A stretch of 64,000 bases of DNA from Alternaria dauci (Eukaryota; Ascomycota; Dothideomycetes; Pleosporales; Pleosporaceae). Location of the stretch: assembly GCF_042100115.1 (NCBI RefSeq), contig NC_091273.1, forward strand, positions 2,046,001 through 2,110,000. The letters are read 5' to 3'. The position numbers were made by a program, and so were the translations under genes. Numbering within the stretch: position 1 is the first letter of the stretch; the number at the start of each line of letters is the position of its first letter. A model generated the notes under the pieces. The model worked only from the letters and a program-made list of their open reading frames with translations. It was not told where the DNA came from and searched no databases. Positions 54,301 through 63,907 of this stretch are shown here, piece by piece.

Positions 54301-56070
54301 TTGGCTGGCGAGCGGCACAGGCGACAAAAGCTGTAGGATGTTTCCCTCCGAGTGTTCGCTAAGGAAGACATCGCTGAGACTTAGATGTTGATGGAAAGAG
54401 AGCTCCGTAGTACCATCGAATGATTCGGCAAACTTGGGGTTGTCCAGCTCGGCGAGCAAGCCACGTGCGTTGATTGAGCTGTCCTCCGACTTCTGAAGAA
54501 GCACTAAGAAATCTGTAAAGATGATCATGATGCCAGAAATCGTAGCGGGTCCAGACAGTTCCCCGTGGTATGGTGGAGACAACTCCACGCAATCAATGAC
54601 TGAAATGAGCCGGCCTTTAGGATTGAATCCAGACGGCCATGAATTGACCATCTTGCGCAAACGATCAAACACTCTGATCTGCGCTGCTGTAGGACCTTCT
54701 CTTGTGCATATGTCCGAGATCATATCCCTCGCCTTCAGGAACAACCTGATCGCAGGATGTCTGACTGGCAGTTGTTTGATGATGTTGTCAATGTACAGAT
54801 TGTATCGCGGCAGGCGTTGAACTGGCTCGATCAGCATAGATGTAAGTCGCTGCTCGCCAGTCTCATAGACTCGTTTTGAGAAGCTGGAGGCTGGTTCTTT
54901 TGTAAAGTGCTTTAGCAGCTGTGAAAAGTCACCGTGAGCAGCCATGTAATCGGTATAACAGTCGGCGAACTGCGGTAGCCACTCAAGAAGAGCCCTGGCA
55001 ACAGCAGCAGCTCCGGTGACGTCCGGTGCGTCCTTCTGTCCACGCAATGGTGCGATATAGACGTCGTCTGTTGCCGTCTCGATATCCTCAATCGCGCCGT
55101 TCTCCGACTCCTCTAGGATGGTACGTATGGCATCCAGGAATTTGGAATTGACTTCCAGTATCTTGTCAAGGCTGGGGGGGAACAAGCCTCGTAGCGCGTG
55201 TTCGGTGGGGCTGGAACTCGAGCTTGACCTCTGCTTCGCCTTCTCTCGAAACTCGACCGCTACAGTGTGGACCAGCTCGTCCAACTTGCTCACATAGTTC
55301 TCCTCTGTGTCCAGTAGCTCACACATCTCGCGCCGAAGAGTTTCCTTTTGCTTCCTTGAAAAGGATTGCGATCGGTTGAGGGCGGTTGGTTTTGAGGGCG
55401 CGCGGCGGAGTCTGGATGTGGGGAGGAAGGCGGCATCTCCAAATAGCTTGACGACTGGTGCGTACTGACCGTACCGCTGTTTGGCCAGATCTTCTTCGAG
55501 GTCTTCAAATTGTCCAGACTCCCGTGTTTCCAGCTTCTGGATGCTTCCCTGGGGTAATACTACATCCAGATCAATCCAGGACAGCGTCTGTTCGCCCAAA
55601 GCATGGCGCACGTCTACTATGACATCTGCGACATTTTCAAGCTTGATCATCCTGGCAGCGACAATGGCGGCGTGCGCCTCGGAGAAGAGCCTGGGGGCCA
55701 TGGGCAGGTTTTCCGAGGAGTTGTACCGCTTCTCCCAAGCGCCCTTGATCTCCACGGGCAACTCGAGGAAGTACTTGTACAGGCTAAAGGCGAGACCGCG
55801 ACATATCTCGTCGCCCTGTTCCTCGCGCGGCAGACATGTGACGGCATTGTAGTAGGTGGCCGTGGGCGATATAATCAAGCGGGCGAAGCTCTGGAGGCCG
55901 GCTGGTGTAAAGACATGGGTCTGGATGCGCGAATGCGTCGCCTGTGTGGATGTGGCCGTCGGGCCGTAGAAGATGAGCACGGGGGAATCCGAGAGCAGCT
56001 CGTCTGTCGTGTAGAAGAGCGACAGATCGTCTGCAGAGAGGGCGGCGGGCTCGGGGTTGATGACGACCAT
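51376..56070 (-). CDS. Dbl-family Rho guanine nucleotide exchange factor with C-terminal coiled coil
   Basis: An intronless frame of 1564 residues. A conserved-looking N-terminal domain (about 10-220) precedes the DH domain at about 240-460. The DH runs from KETLRREMCELLDTEENYVS through LLKHFTKEPASSFSKRVYET to LTSMLIEPVQRLPRYNLYID, the classic CR3 helix. A PH-like region with FTDFLVLLQKSED follows. From about 900 comes a helical region, including QRAFRAVINLLAELLDGTSN and then AAFAEMLVPAG, resembling the C-terminal half of a RhoGAP fold. I see no arginine-finger motif, so GAP activity is doubtful. A long Ser/Pro-rich linker follows, and a coiled coil closes the last 130 residues. It should activate a Rho-type GTPase in polarity or septation. 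The target is unknown. The stop lies within AGAGAGTGAGTGG, donor-like, so an extra 3' exon cannot be excluded. Confidence 0.87.
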   Translation of the reverse strand: MVVINPEPAALSADDLSLFYTTDELLSDSPVLIFYGPTATSTQATHSRIQTHVFTPAGLQSFARLIISPTATYYNAVTCLPREEQGDEICRGLAFSLYKYFLELPVEIKGAWEKRYNSSENLPMAPRLFSEAHAAIVAARMIKLENVADVIVDVRHALGEQTLSWIDLDVVLPQGSIQKLETRESGQFEDLEEDLAKQRYGQYAPVVKLFGDAAFLPTSRLRRAPSKPTALNRSQSFSRKQKETLRREMCELLDTEENYVSKLDELVHTVAVEFREKAKQRSSSSSSPTEHALRGLFPPSLDKILEVNSKFLDAIRTILEESENGAIEDIETATDDVYIAPLRGQKDAPDVTGAAAVARALLEWLPQFADCYTDYMAAHGDFSQLLKHFTKEPASSFSKRVYETGEQRLTSMLIEPVQRLPRYNLYIDNIIKQLPVRHPAIRLFLKARDMISDICTREGPTAAQIRVFDRLRKMVNSWPSGFNPKGRLISVIDCVELSPPYHGELSGPATISGIMIIFTDFLVLLQKSEDSSINARGLLAELDNPKFAESFDGTTELSFHQHLSLSDVFLSEHSEGNILQLLSPVPLASQAGRPRSRDRQKLGIRMFYLQGAYEGKGHKVTEELTKARVEGRFSEAERDGGKWDVRNLPGDLSFFSSVAEETGGQYIEGRREPARVQVLVEGSKFIKPISVGENGVELTVTIIMLGDGLYLLESNGANGYTARDKLTDQEFRPVLTKRLANYFQLRNSVKNPMLADAYLLRNKQILKSLALEMYETEQQTGSKSRPHSPVKMLSSFFGGSVGNFSGSINREGGGSRRLQRNAHTMGEVPRMAPPVQLGSTRTHSHDGDMSRPTSSSTAKSIPLNSAAPADPFAKLEDTLANLTLALHARKGNIVGRSVRARAVADELAVNELYNTLLENPTNLELAGQSSVDVLFAVFEKFLSVAWKERMGPVLSHATLVSLQMRSDSMPPDEFEDFFKYTFDQFQPPNQRAFRAVINLLAELLDGTSNDGDRGILTAAFAEMLVPAGNANDFISLMDRLVQDIDALFPPETPGFSTPNWGSMDSKSRYAVAGSFNSNTSLRRRFGFGTLERENSKSEKESKVGSLWRSLSKNNHGTDLQPSSIGRSGPGHLARSNSIDAAARLSPKRPSSRDRPTVLGAFTFENANSNPNPNPSSNANGRGFVGNLGTIGEVPPTAGPPRKKRRSSLSDLKTLQDADDVPAWSPQTPRKVDPSLRHETRQIGESPLAPAAATLALHKHTSSIPTPTRLGSPLRVERPDKKENVAAVGTERPAHVRGKSVTMKPDVMDEVTIKSNSPTKKRSETISGIPNALNLPSNPTIPNLRPTTSAGLHERNGSGNAVKLPPSTPRSPTKPSTPLTGNSPKKLRMQSPQKLRERLQTQQRDIDSASQALQNELSAIGQELSARSTPRLTTQSSAPSLVSGGTPSRSAEHRIATLEKLKATLDNLSARTAGISNDVSSSLQVSEARCKHLDQLYRDVNAENEALYARFNEELEKVTSSARKGRASEEVERRLKASEEELARLRKENARLKRENAGLKAQIRE

Positions 56071-56679
56071 GGTGCCAATTGCGCGGAAACGAGTGACGGC
56101 TTTGGCGCCCGGGAATTAGACAGGTGAAGAAGACAATTAGTACAGTGGTTGCATGGCGCAGCCGCAGCCGCAGAAGCAGACGGGGAGGGGAGGGGAGAGG
56201 AGGGCGGTGTTGTTGTTGTCGTGTTGTCGTCGTGGGCGCCGTGCTAGGAAGCCATTGGGGTAGAGAAGGCACAGTGGAGGCGCGTCCCGGGTCTAAACAA
56301 CAACAACTCCCATGGATCTTGTTGAAGCCCGAACCAAGAAAGCGGGCATGCGGCTGCGACCAAGCGCGGGTGGGAAGCTGCAGCGCGAATAACCACGGTG
56401 CCACTGTCTGCCACAGGTGCGACAAGCAGAAGCATGGGGTTCCCAGCAAGCGGCCGCAATGACAAGTATTTTTGGCTGCCAAAATGCTGCCCTTGCAGCG
56501 TATCGTCCGAGCCGTGTGGCTGCTAGTTGCACATCGCCGCACCCCGCAGTGTCCACAAACAAAAACCCGTCGTCGTCGTCGTCGTCGTCGTCATAGCAGC
56601 TGCCGCCATGAGATGAGGCTCTGCCGCATGTCCAGTGTGCCAGCAGTCTGATTCCCCCAGTGGTGCCGTCCATCGCGAC
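56071..56679. promoter_or_regulatory. Divergent region RhoGEF / DCC1
   Basis: 609 bp between start codons. A GT-rich stretch lies at 56205-56240 and a CGT microsatellite near 56568. Open frames crossing it (for example a 252-codon reverse frame from 56542) have no motif and are shadows of the RhoGEF N-terminus. Confidence 0.45.
56568..56591. repeat. Microsatellite (CGT)8
   Basis: Eight perfect CGT units in the divergent promoter region, about 90 bp before the DCC1 start. Confidence 0.95.
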
Positions 56680-57770
56680 ATGGCCACGCAGCAGGACGAA
56701 GGCGGTGTGCCCTTCTCCATAGCACACCAACAGCAGCATTTCCGCCTGCTCGAGCTGCCCCCGGAAATTGTTGAGCTGATAGACGCGCCCAATCCTCCGC
56801 TGTAGGTGCGCTGACCCGTCGTTTCCATGCGGATACCCTTCTTACTGCAGACGCCAGGCTTTCTATCAAATCCCACGCCCAGTCCGCCGCTTCTGCCACG
56901 TCCAATGCGAAGCCCGCATATGCTGTACTTTGTACGCCGAACAAGTCTTTCCAGCTGCGCCAGGTCCAGACGTCCAACTCGCTCTTCCTAACCCAGCCTG
57001 CCCTCGAAGCCCGTGGCAACGAGATACCCACCCCTGCCACACGCGCCATTGCCCTGTGCACCGCGACACTCGAGGCCCACACGTCGACTGCGTCTGCCGC
57101 TGCCCTGTTGAGGGAGGTGCTGCCGGTGTACGACATCGTTGCCGGGGACGTCGACGCGACCAGCAACGGCAGGAGCAAGATCAGCATATACAACCATCTG
57201 CCCGTATCCAATGGGGAGTGCCAGGCGGCATGGGATGAACTGATGGCATTCGAGGCGGATGGCGGCTCCTACCAACCCTCGCCCAACGCCCTCTCGCAAG
57301 TGTGGAGATCGATCAACGCTGCTGCGCTGGCCGAAGGCATCAAGCTGGATGCGCAGTTCTTGACCAACGACATTACCAAGGCTGCAGCTGAAGAGGGACA
57401 TCCGCCAGGTCTCATAGAGGCTGTGTTAGCGTATCTGTCCGTGGAAGATGCTAACAAGAACGGGCCGTGGTCATGTCTCGACAGAGCAAAGACAGTCGCC
57501 TTCACGGGCAGGACGTTGCTAGAAGCCAGGCACGGTAGTGACTTCCTCATCGCTGACTTCACCGACACGTGGGAGGACCGCCTGCCTGAAGTATGGCGCA
57601 AGGACGCGCAGCTCAGCGCCATCGAGGGCATCTACGACTTCCCCACCGATACGACCATCAGGGCAAAGAGAAAACCCTCCACAACGTCTGGTACGGACAG
57701 TCAAGTAGCGGCCATGAAGCCATCAGCGCGGAAATGGCACGAGAAGTTTGCCAAAACGCGGAACAAGTAA
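56680..57770 (+). CDS. DCC1: Sister chromatid cohesion protein Dcc1
   Basis: Exons are 56680-56801 and 56858-57770. The 56-nt intron GTAGGT...CGCCAG joins IDAPNPPL to LSIKSHAQS; the product is 344 residues. Diagnostic Dcc1 blocks are HFRLLELPPEIVELI, then YAVLCTPNKSFQLRQVQTSN, a VLPVYDI strand, and the C-terminal winged-helix set with DRAKTVAFTGRTLLEARHGS and FTDTWEDRLPEVW. Dcc1 with Ctf8 and Ctf18 forms the alternative clamp loader Ctf18-RFC, which loads and unloads PCNA and supports cohesion. The C-terminus ends in a basic tail (KWHEKFAKTRNK). An alternative acceptor 7 nt earlier breaks the frame, which fixes the border. Confidence 0.9.
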
Positions 57771-58014
57771 AGCATGGCTGCATCTCACGGTTGGTAATGG
57801 CGTCGCGCACGTGATCGCGTGCGGCGCGTTTCTACCGGCATCGGAAAGTCCAACTGCCGACCGCTACCTGCTTGACTAAGGCAAAATTCGTCAGCTGCGA
57901 GTGGCTAATCGCTTTTCAGAGGTAAGATTATGCAAAACATAGATACCCTAAACTATCCAAACTATATCGTCTTATCCTCTTCAAGTGCTTTTCCAGACTT
58001 TTCTTCTCCAGCGT

Positions 58015-58784
58015 ATGAAGCGTGTTCAATTCTTGGCATCCGTCATCAGGCTTCCACCTCGACCAGCTCTGGCACAGTTTGGCAGGCATCACTTCACGAC
58101 CAGCCCTACACTACAACAACCAATCCCTCCTGCAAACATGGCAACCATCTCAGGAGATGACGGCCCTACTGCGCCAGCCCCTCCTGTAGTCAATGATCCG
58201 AATTCCACACCTGCGACTAAAGAAGAGAAGCCTCTACCCAAACTCTCGCCATCCGAGTTTCGCCAGTATAACAGGATGGCCGACCATATGAATTACTTCC
58301 ACGATAACTTCCGCGCGACCTGGAAAGTTCTCCATGGGGCTTGTGAGGCGCAGAAGAGGCCCAAGAACATGTCCATCCGCCAGTTCATCAGCATGGGCCA
58401 GCAATTCTGCCGTAAGCACCAGATTGCAAAGCTCTGGAATATACTCATCTAACAATCCGAACAACAGACCACCTCACAGTGCATCATACAATAGAAGAAC
58501 AGCACATCTTCCCAGTACTGGCCAAGAAGATGCCTGCTTTCAAAAAGGAGCTCGAGCTCCTCACGCAGCACAAGCAGATCCACAAGGGTCTCGATAAGCT
58601 GGAAAAGTATCTCGAGGAATGTGAGAGCGGGGAGCGCGAGTTGCGATTGGGTGAGTTGAAGGAGATTCTGGATTCATTCGGGACTGTATTGTGGCAGCAT
58701 CTGGACGACGAGGTGAAGCAGCTGGAAGCGGAGAATATGAGGAAATACTGGAGTCTAGACGAGATGAGGATGATTCCTATGTAG
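58015..58784 (+). CDS. Hemerythrin-like (HHE domain) protein
   Basis: Exons are 58015-58411 and 58468-58784. The 56-nt intron GTAAGC...CAACAG (branch CTAAC) joins SMGQQFC to HHLTVHHTIEEQHIF; the product is 237 residues. The four-helix HHE pattern is complete: DHMNYFHDNFRATWKVL, HHTIEEQHIFPVLAK, HKQIHKGLDKLE and LWQHLDDEVKQLE, giving the His and acidic residues for a di-iron centre. Fungal members are little studied; iron or oxygen/NO sensing or detoxification is inferred from the family. Two in-frame starts exist. The 58015 ATG gives a basic, acid-free leader MKRVQFLASVIRLPPRPALA typical of a mitochondrial presequence; the ATG at 58138 starts MATISGDDG just before the domain. Confidence 0.87.
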
Positions 58785-59528
58785 GGTGGATTTCTCTTGT
58801 TGGGTTTTAGACGAATTGTGAGCGATAAAGCGAAGCAGGCATAGAGAGGTTGAAGTACTGTCGACTTCACGCCTAGGAGTACCTGCAATTTCACGACCGA
58901 CTATTATAGTTTCAACGTTGACCAACCACCGACATCTGTCTAAAGACCCTTGTTTCTCTCATCAGGCATTCATTCCCCGACACAAAACACCAAATGATGC
59001 AAACTCCCAAAGCTAACGCACTAGCGCGACCCTACCTCTCCTCGAAACAAGTGACAGCAGACCAAGCGTTCCCTGAGGCACATTCATATGCGTTTCGCGC
59101 TATTGATTTGTTTTGAAATCTTATTTCCAGGTACAGTGTCCGGGTTGCTGGGAGGGGACCCGCGGCACTAAATTAGTTTGCAGATCCTGGGTCAGGGTAC
59201 TGCCCAAAATGCGGTTGCTGACGTAGAGGCGTGGCAGAGGTCTGGACGGTTGAGGGTCGTGATATGCTTTGTCTGGTCTGATGAGAAGAAGAAGCAATAT
59301 CCGATATATCGTTGCTTGTAGAGCTACTATTGTACATGTACGAGGAAAAAGGCAAAATACTATAAAGTCTATGTAGACGGCCATTGACTTCATGACAAGA
59401 CGAGACGGGGTATGTTGAACAAAAGGAAAGAGTTTTGCTGCGCAGCAGTAATATTATACCTTTTCATCCCCCCCAAAACGCCTTCGCTGTAAACACTATC
59501 GCACAAACCTATATATGTCCTTGCGAGC
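58785..59528. other. Convergent 3' region
   Basis: 744 bp between the stop codons of convergent genes, with A/T-rich parts near 59330-59460. No gene is recognised. Confidence 0.45.
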
Positions 59529-61222
59529 TCATTGAGGGAGCTGCAAACCAATCATACTTCTCTTCTTCAGACTGAGAAAACGTCTGGGGCTGCGGAATTC
59601 CCACTCGATTCTCGGTGTCCATCCACTCTCGCTGACGACGTTGGGTATGCTAGGTGCACCGCTATCGCTCCGTTGGTGATATGCTAGTTGAGGTGGCTCC
59701 AATTCGTCTCGTGTCGTACGACTAAAAACGCTCCTCGTCGGACTCCTGCTGATGCTAAAAGCCGACTCAGTAGGACTAGGGAGTTGCTGCCACGGTCCGC
59801 CTAATCTCTTAATGATCCTTCCCTCTTCGCTTTCGCGCCACCGCTGCTTCTGTTCTGCGGTGGCAAAGGTGGCCAATGTACTGGTGGATTTGCTGATGAA
59901 CGAGGACAGGCGTTGAGAGACAGTGGAGCTGCGTGCTGATCTCTCCGTCGATTTTGGTGGCACCAGAGAACTACGGGCTGAACTCCTGCGTACCTCCATC
60001 TCTGGTGGCGCGAGAGAGCTGCGTAAAGAGTTTCCAAGGTCAATCTCTATGATCCTGGGTGCGGCAAGCTCTTCAACCTTCTCATCGTTGATTTCCTTTT
60101 CTTCTTCTTCGCTGATGGTCTTCAGAGATCTCCCATCATCTTGTTCACTATCCGAGGACGTAGGTCGTGAGTCTTGCATTTCCACGTCGTGCACCTGTGG
60201 TCTAGCATAGCTGCCTGGCCCCTTTGCGCCATTGGGAATGTGCCAGCGGAGATCAACGCGAAGTATGGCATACATGAGTACGGTCTGTATTTCAACGAGG
60301 AAGTTGAAGATGTAGAATGGTGCCTTGCCGAGATATCCGGGTAGAGGTTGCGATCGCGGGACTGGTGCCTGCAAAGTAACGCCACAGCGAAACCATGCGC
60401 CGATCGAGAGAAGCGTCGTGCTGATCAGGAGAACTATGACCTTTGTGCGGAGACGGCCGATACCGAAGCGGTCGAGTGGCGAGTAGGGGATGAGCAGTGT
60501 AAGCATTGTAATCGGTAAAGGTAGCATCGCGATGATGGCAAGAAACGTTGCGCCGTATTGCTGGAAGCCGCGGTCGGTAGCTCGAGTGCTTGGATTGAGG
60601 GTATAGAAGCTCTGAACGGTGGCTGTGATGACAGTGATCAGTGTCAGACCGATCAACACATAAAGAACCTTGAATGCGATTCCAAAGGCAGGATGCCAGC
60701 CAACTGATGGATGCGTCGATCTCACTAGACGCACTGCGAAAATAATGTTGATGACGAACAGGATGAGGACACCAGCTGCGACGAAGACTTGCGCAGCGAT
60801 GGCAAGTGGAACGTTCGTTGGGTTCGAGACTGATGCCAGTCGTAGTATCGATGTTAGTACGCGCTCCATGCAAAAGCCTTTGGAAAAATCAGTCTCCAAT
60901 CTCCCCGATTTTGCAACAAGACGTACCGAAGATGAAGATGTTTGGTAGGAACTTATATCCTCGTGCTCTATTCTTCTGGAATATCTTCATGTGCACCGCC
61001 GCTCCAACCATGAAGAAGAACATGAAAACTGTTTGAGCTGGGATATCGACGCGCTTGACTGGAGCTCCACCCGACGGCCATATCATGGGAGGATATGGAG
61101 GTCCTTGTGCTGCCTTTGCTATGTTAGTGACTAATTTGCATTGAAGTCGTGATTCCATGGGGCCAATCCATGTTGTAGTGTAGACTTACCATAGAAGGAG
61201 GCATGCCGCCCTGCGATGCCAT
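59529..61222 (-). CDS. Multi-pass membrane protein of the fungal DUF3112 type
   Basis: Exons are 61222-61190, 61113-60927 and 60877-59529, for 522 residues. The first intron (76 nt) joins MASQGGMPPSM to AAQGPPYPPMIW. The second (49 nt) joins KFLPNIFIFG to FCMERVLTSILRLA. About seven hydrophobic segments are visible: TVFMFFFMVGAAVHM, an AAQVFVAAGVLILFVINIIF helix, VLYVLIGLTLITVITATV, FLAIIAMLPLPITMLTLLIP, VIVLLISTTLLSIGAWF and FYIFNFLVEIQTVLMYAIL. A RVDLRWHIPNG motif closes the core. These match my memory of DUF3112 proteins, whose function is unknown. The C-terminal 230 residues are polar, with an acidic EEEEKEINDEKVEEL stretch and Ser/Arg-rich repeats. Confidence 0.8.
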
Positions 61223-62525
61223 GATACTGCTGAATGATGATCAGGTCGCCTTGTTGAATCGGATATGCTCCGCCGGCGGACACCAGGGCAATGGACCTGG
61301 GCAAGAAGACTAGTCAATAGTCAAGATACCAGGACGTCACGGCGGTATGGAAACCTTCGCGCAGGGAGGCACGAAGCTCGCCATATATATCGCACCGCAC
61401 CATAACAGTCATCACCCCACTCAGGTCAACACGCCAACAAAACATTTGTACTGTGTTTTGTCCATGCGTTCAAACAGTAGTGTGGTGTTTGATGTTAGCG
61501 TTTGAATCGCGAGGCCGAAACAACGGTCGCTGCGCTACCTATTTTGGGGCTACCGCTAGAACCATGTCAGGCATCCAGGCCTTTTCCTCACCACGACGGC
61601 CCTGCCTGCGTTGTATTAATTCCAGGTGATCCCAAACTGCGGTCTGCATAATGCCGTCAGTTCAGGCTCTGGGTGTTGCATATGAGGTTAGATCCAGGCT
61701 ATAAGAAAATCAGCGACTGGCTTCCACGATCAAGCAAAGCGTCCTTGCATACTCACATAGCAAGGTAGTGTTGAAGGCATTGACTTTGGGAAGTCGACAT
61801 TGTGAAAAGGCGGTCGCTGATTTGATCTATTGCTGTCTCAAATGTTCACAGGGGTTATCAACATACGTTGACGATGTCGGCTTAGCGTTCGAACGCAGGT
61901 CTGTAGTCGTGCTATAAGTAACGTTGCTAACAAACCATGACTATGTTCTAGGCTGGATCGCAAATTCTTTGGTAACCGTTGGCTGTTCGCATTCCTCTCT
62001 CGTCTTTCTCGCGCCGATTCTCCGCTCGCATTTTTGCTGCCTCTACGTACCAAACATAGTCAGACTAGACTTCTCGTCCTAGTGGCTTGTATCGAGGCTG
62101 AATTTGTTGTTATTGATCTTGATCTTGCTTTACACCTTTACATGTATTATCGCAGGTCACGGCCAGCTGTTGTTGCTGTCAAAAATAAGACCTATGTGTG
62201 AAAGTGTATAGCCAATCTTATTAACCTCATCATTATCATAACTCTCTTGAGATATAACGTAATTCCCATTGTTCCAGCTCCGAACGCGCACCAAATTTGC
62301 ATCAAATTGGAGCCGCCGTATTAGGGACTTGATGAAGTATCAACGCATCGCTTCGTTTTGGGCACCTTCAATTACCACATTAGCCTCCAGAACGCTGCGT
62401 GTCCTCGTCAAAATTAATTGTCCGGCTTCTGGATTGGGGTGAGTATCTCCGGGTCTGCTTGGAGGAGGTAGAGCATCGGGTTGTGTTGTGTGATCCGCAT
62501 CCAAAACAGCAGAGATAGCCATGAA
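61223..62525. other. Intergenic region (1.3 kb)
   Basis: It holds the promoter of the DUF3112-type gene. The part 62090-62290 is A/T-rich. At its right end a 60-codon reverse frame (62340-62522) follows the hypothetical gene at 62526 in the same frame after one stop codon; see the findings. Confidence 0.45.
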
Positions 62526-63514
62526 TTAGTATGGGGATACAGACAAGGGCCCAGCTCCTAGAGCTAACTCGCGCATAGGGGTAGACTTTTGCCGCTTGGT
62601 CGATATTATCCCTCTTCGACGGCTTGATCTTTTTGTGAAAGTGAGCTGGAGTTCAGAGCCGACGAACCCATCATGAGCATTTTGGAAGCCTAGGTGATAT
62701 TGTAATTTGCCCGTGGGTCGAGGCGAGGGAGCCTGAAAGGGCTTTGCGATACTTTTTAAGATTATGGTATTTGGTGAGCGGACAGCGTTCAGCAAGTGAG
62801 TTTTACGAGGTGATGGTTGGCGTTTAGTGATGATCAAGTTGCGAGTGGTCTATGCAATTGTCAGCAGTTTTAGCATCAATATGACGCTGAATTACTTCAT
62901 TGCTCGATATACCTGCGAAACGCATTTGACTCTCCTCGATAGGATCGATCACAGCGATGGGGGCAGCAAAGCTGACGATGGCATCCTGAGGTCAAGCAGT
63001 GTTAGCTAGTCACAACCTCGTCACAATGGCATCTGCGAAAACTCCCTACACCCGGTATAGGCAGTCCATCTAGTGTTGTTGTCCGTAATAAAGCGAGCTC
63101 GTTGACTGGTAGCCGCCTTTTCGGGATGCTTGATAGCCCTTTGCTTTTTTCCGATGTTTTTTCCACCGTGGTAGTTGCTGGGATAGAACCTTCTGATGTC
63201 TTTTCTTCTTTCTCGTTGACATGATTTTCCAATGGTTCATCCATCGCGGCCTCTTCGACCACATCGAACATGATGGCTCTTGTCTCCGTCGGTGCTTTTG
63301 AGGCTGACACTAGCGGTTCATTGTACGCTTCCAGGACCGGTTCGTCGCAGTGGACTCGAGGATGTAGCGGAACAGAAGACCCAGCTGGTTCGTTCATCAT
63401 CTCAGGACACCGCCTGAAGCGTGACGGACGGGCTGGCATTTCCCCATGTTCCACACACTGGAGGAAAGCGCTCAGTCGCAGACGATTGCCCACAAAGTTA
63501 GCATCATGCGCCAT
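62526..63514 (-). CDS. Hypothetical protein assembled from three exons
   Basis: Predicted exons are 63514-63050, 62985-62896 and 62849-62526, for 292 residues. Intron 1 (64 nt, GTAGGG...CTCAG, branch GCTAAC) joins LDGLPIPG to DAIVSFAAPIAVIDP. Intron 2 (46 nt, GTAATT...CATAG, branch GCTGAC) joins RFAGISSNE to TTRNLIITKRQ. All phases are zero and both branch sites sit at normal distance. No known domain is recognised. The protein begins MAHDANFVGNRLRLSAF, has an acidic middle and a basic C-terminal part with SPRKTHLLNAVRSP and TFTKRSSRRRGIISTKR. The start is fixed by an in-frame TGA 21 nt upstream. The stop TAA lies within TACTAAT, itself a branch-site-like string, so a further exon is possible. 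Confidence 0.5.
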
Positions 63515-63907
63515 AGCGGATAGGATGATGGGTCAAGTGTGAGTCAGTGAGAGTATAGGGGAGTTGTATTTGAAGCTGCGTGATGTCCATACGGACATCA
63601 AGAGTCTGTCATGTGAGCAGGCGAGGTCAACAGCAGAAGGAAAGAGTGATGGCCGCCAAGAAAGCTATGACCATTGCGGGTACATCCGCGTCCCCACCGT
63701 GGACGCGTCGCGAATCTTTGCGAAGTCTCCATGCCACAGGATTCTCTCAATTGCAAGCTACACCAAAGAATAATCGGCCATGTCAATGCCGTCCACACCG
63801 AGATGGCCTGCAGATGAGACAGGTGTGCCTGAGATAGTCGGTGACGAGTGCTTCGGAGACTTGGCGGACAAACTGTGCCAGTCAGTTCATGCATGTGAAT
63901 GCGCCAT
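63515..63907. other. Intergenic region near the right edge
   Basis: About 390 bp. Reverse-strand frames here are open but mutually inconsistent: one reads SPKHSSPTISGTPVSSAGHL and ends GIDMADYSLV, another ends RPSRCGRH. The former could be the last exon of the partial gene at the edge. I could not find a splice phase that joins it. Confidence 0.3.
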
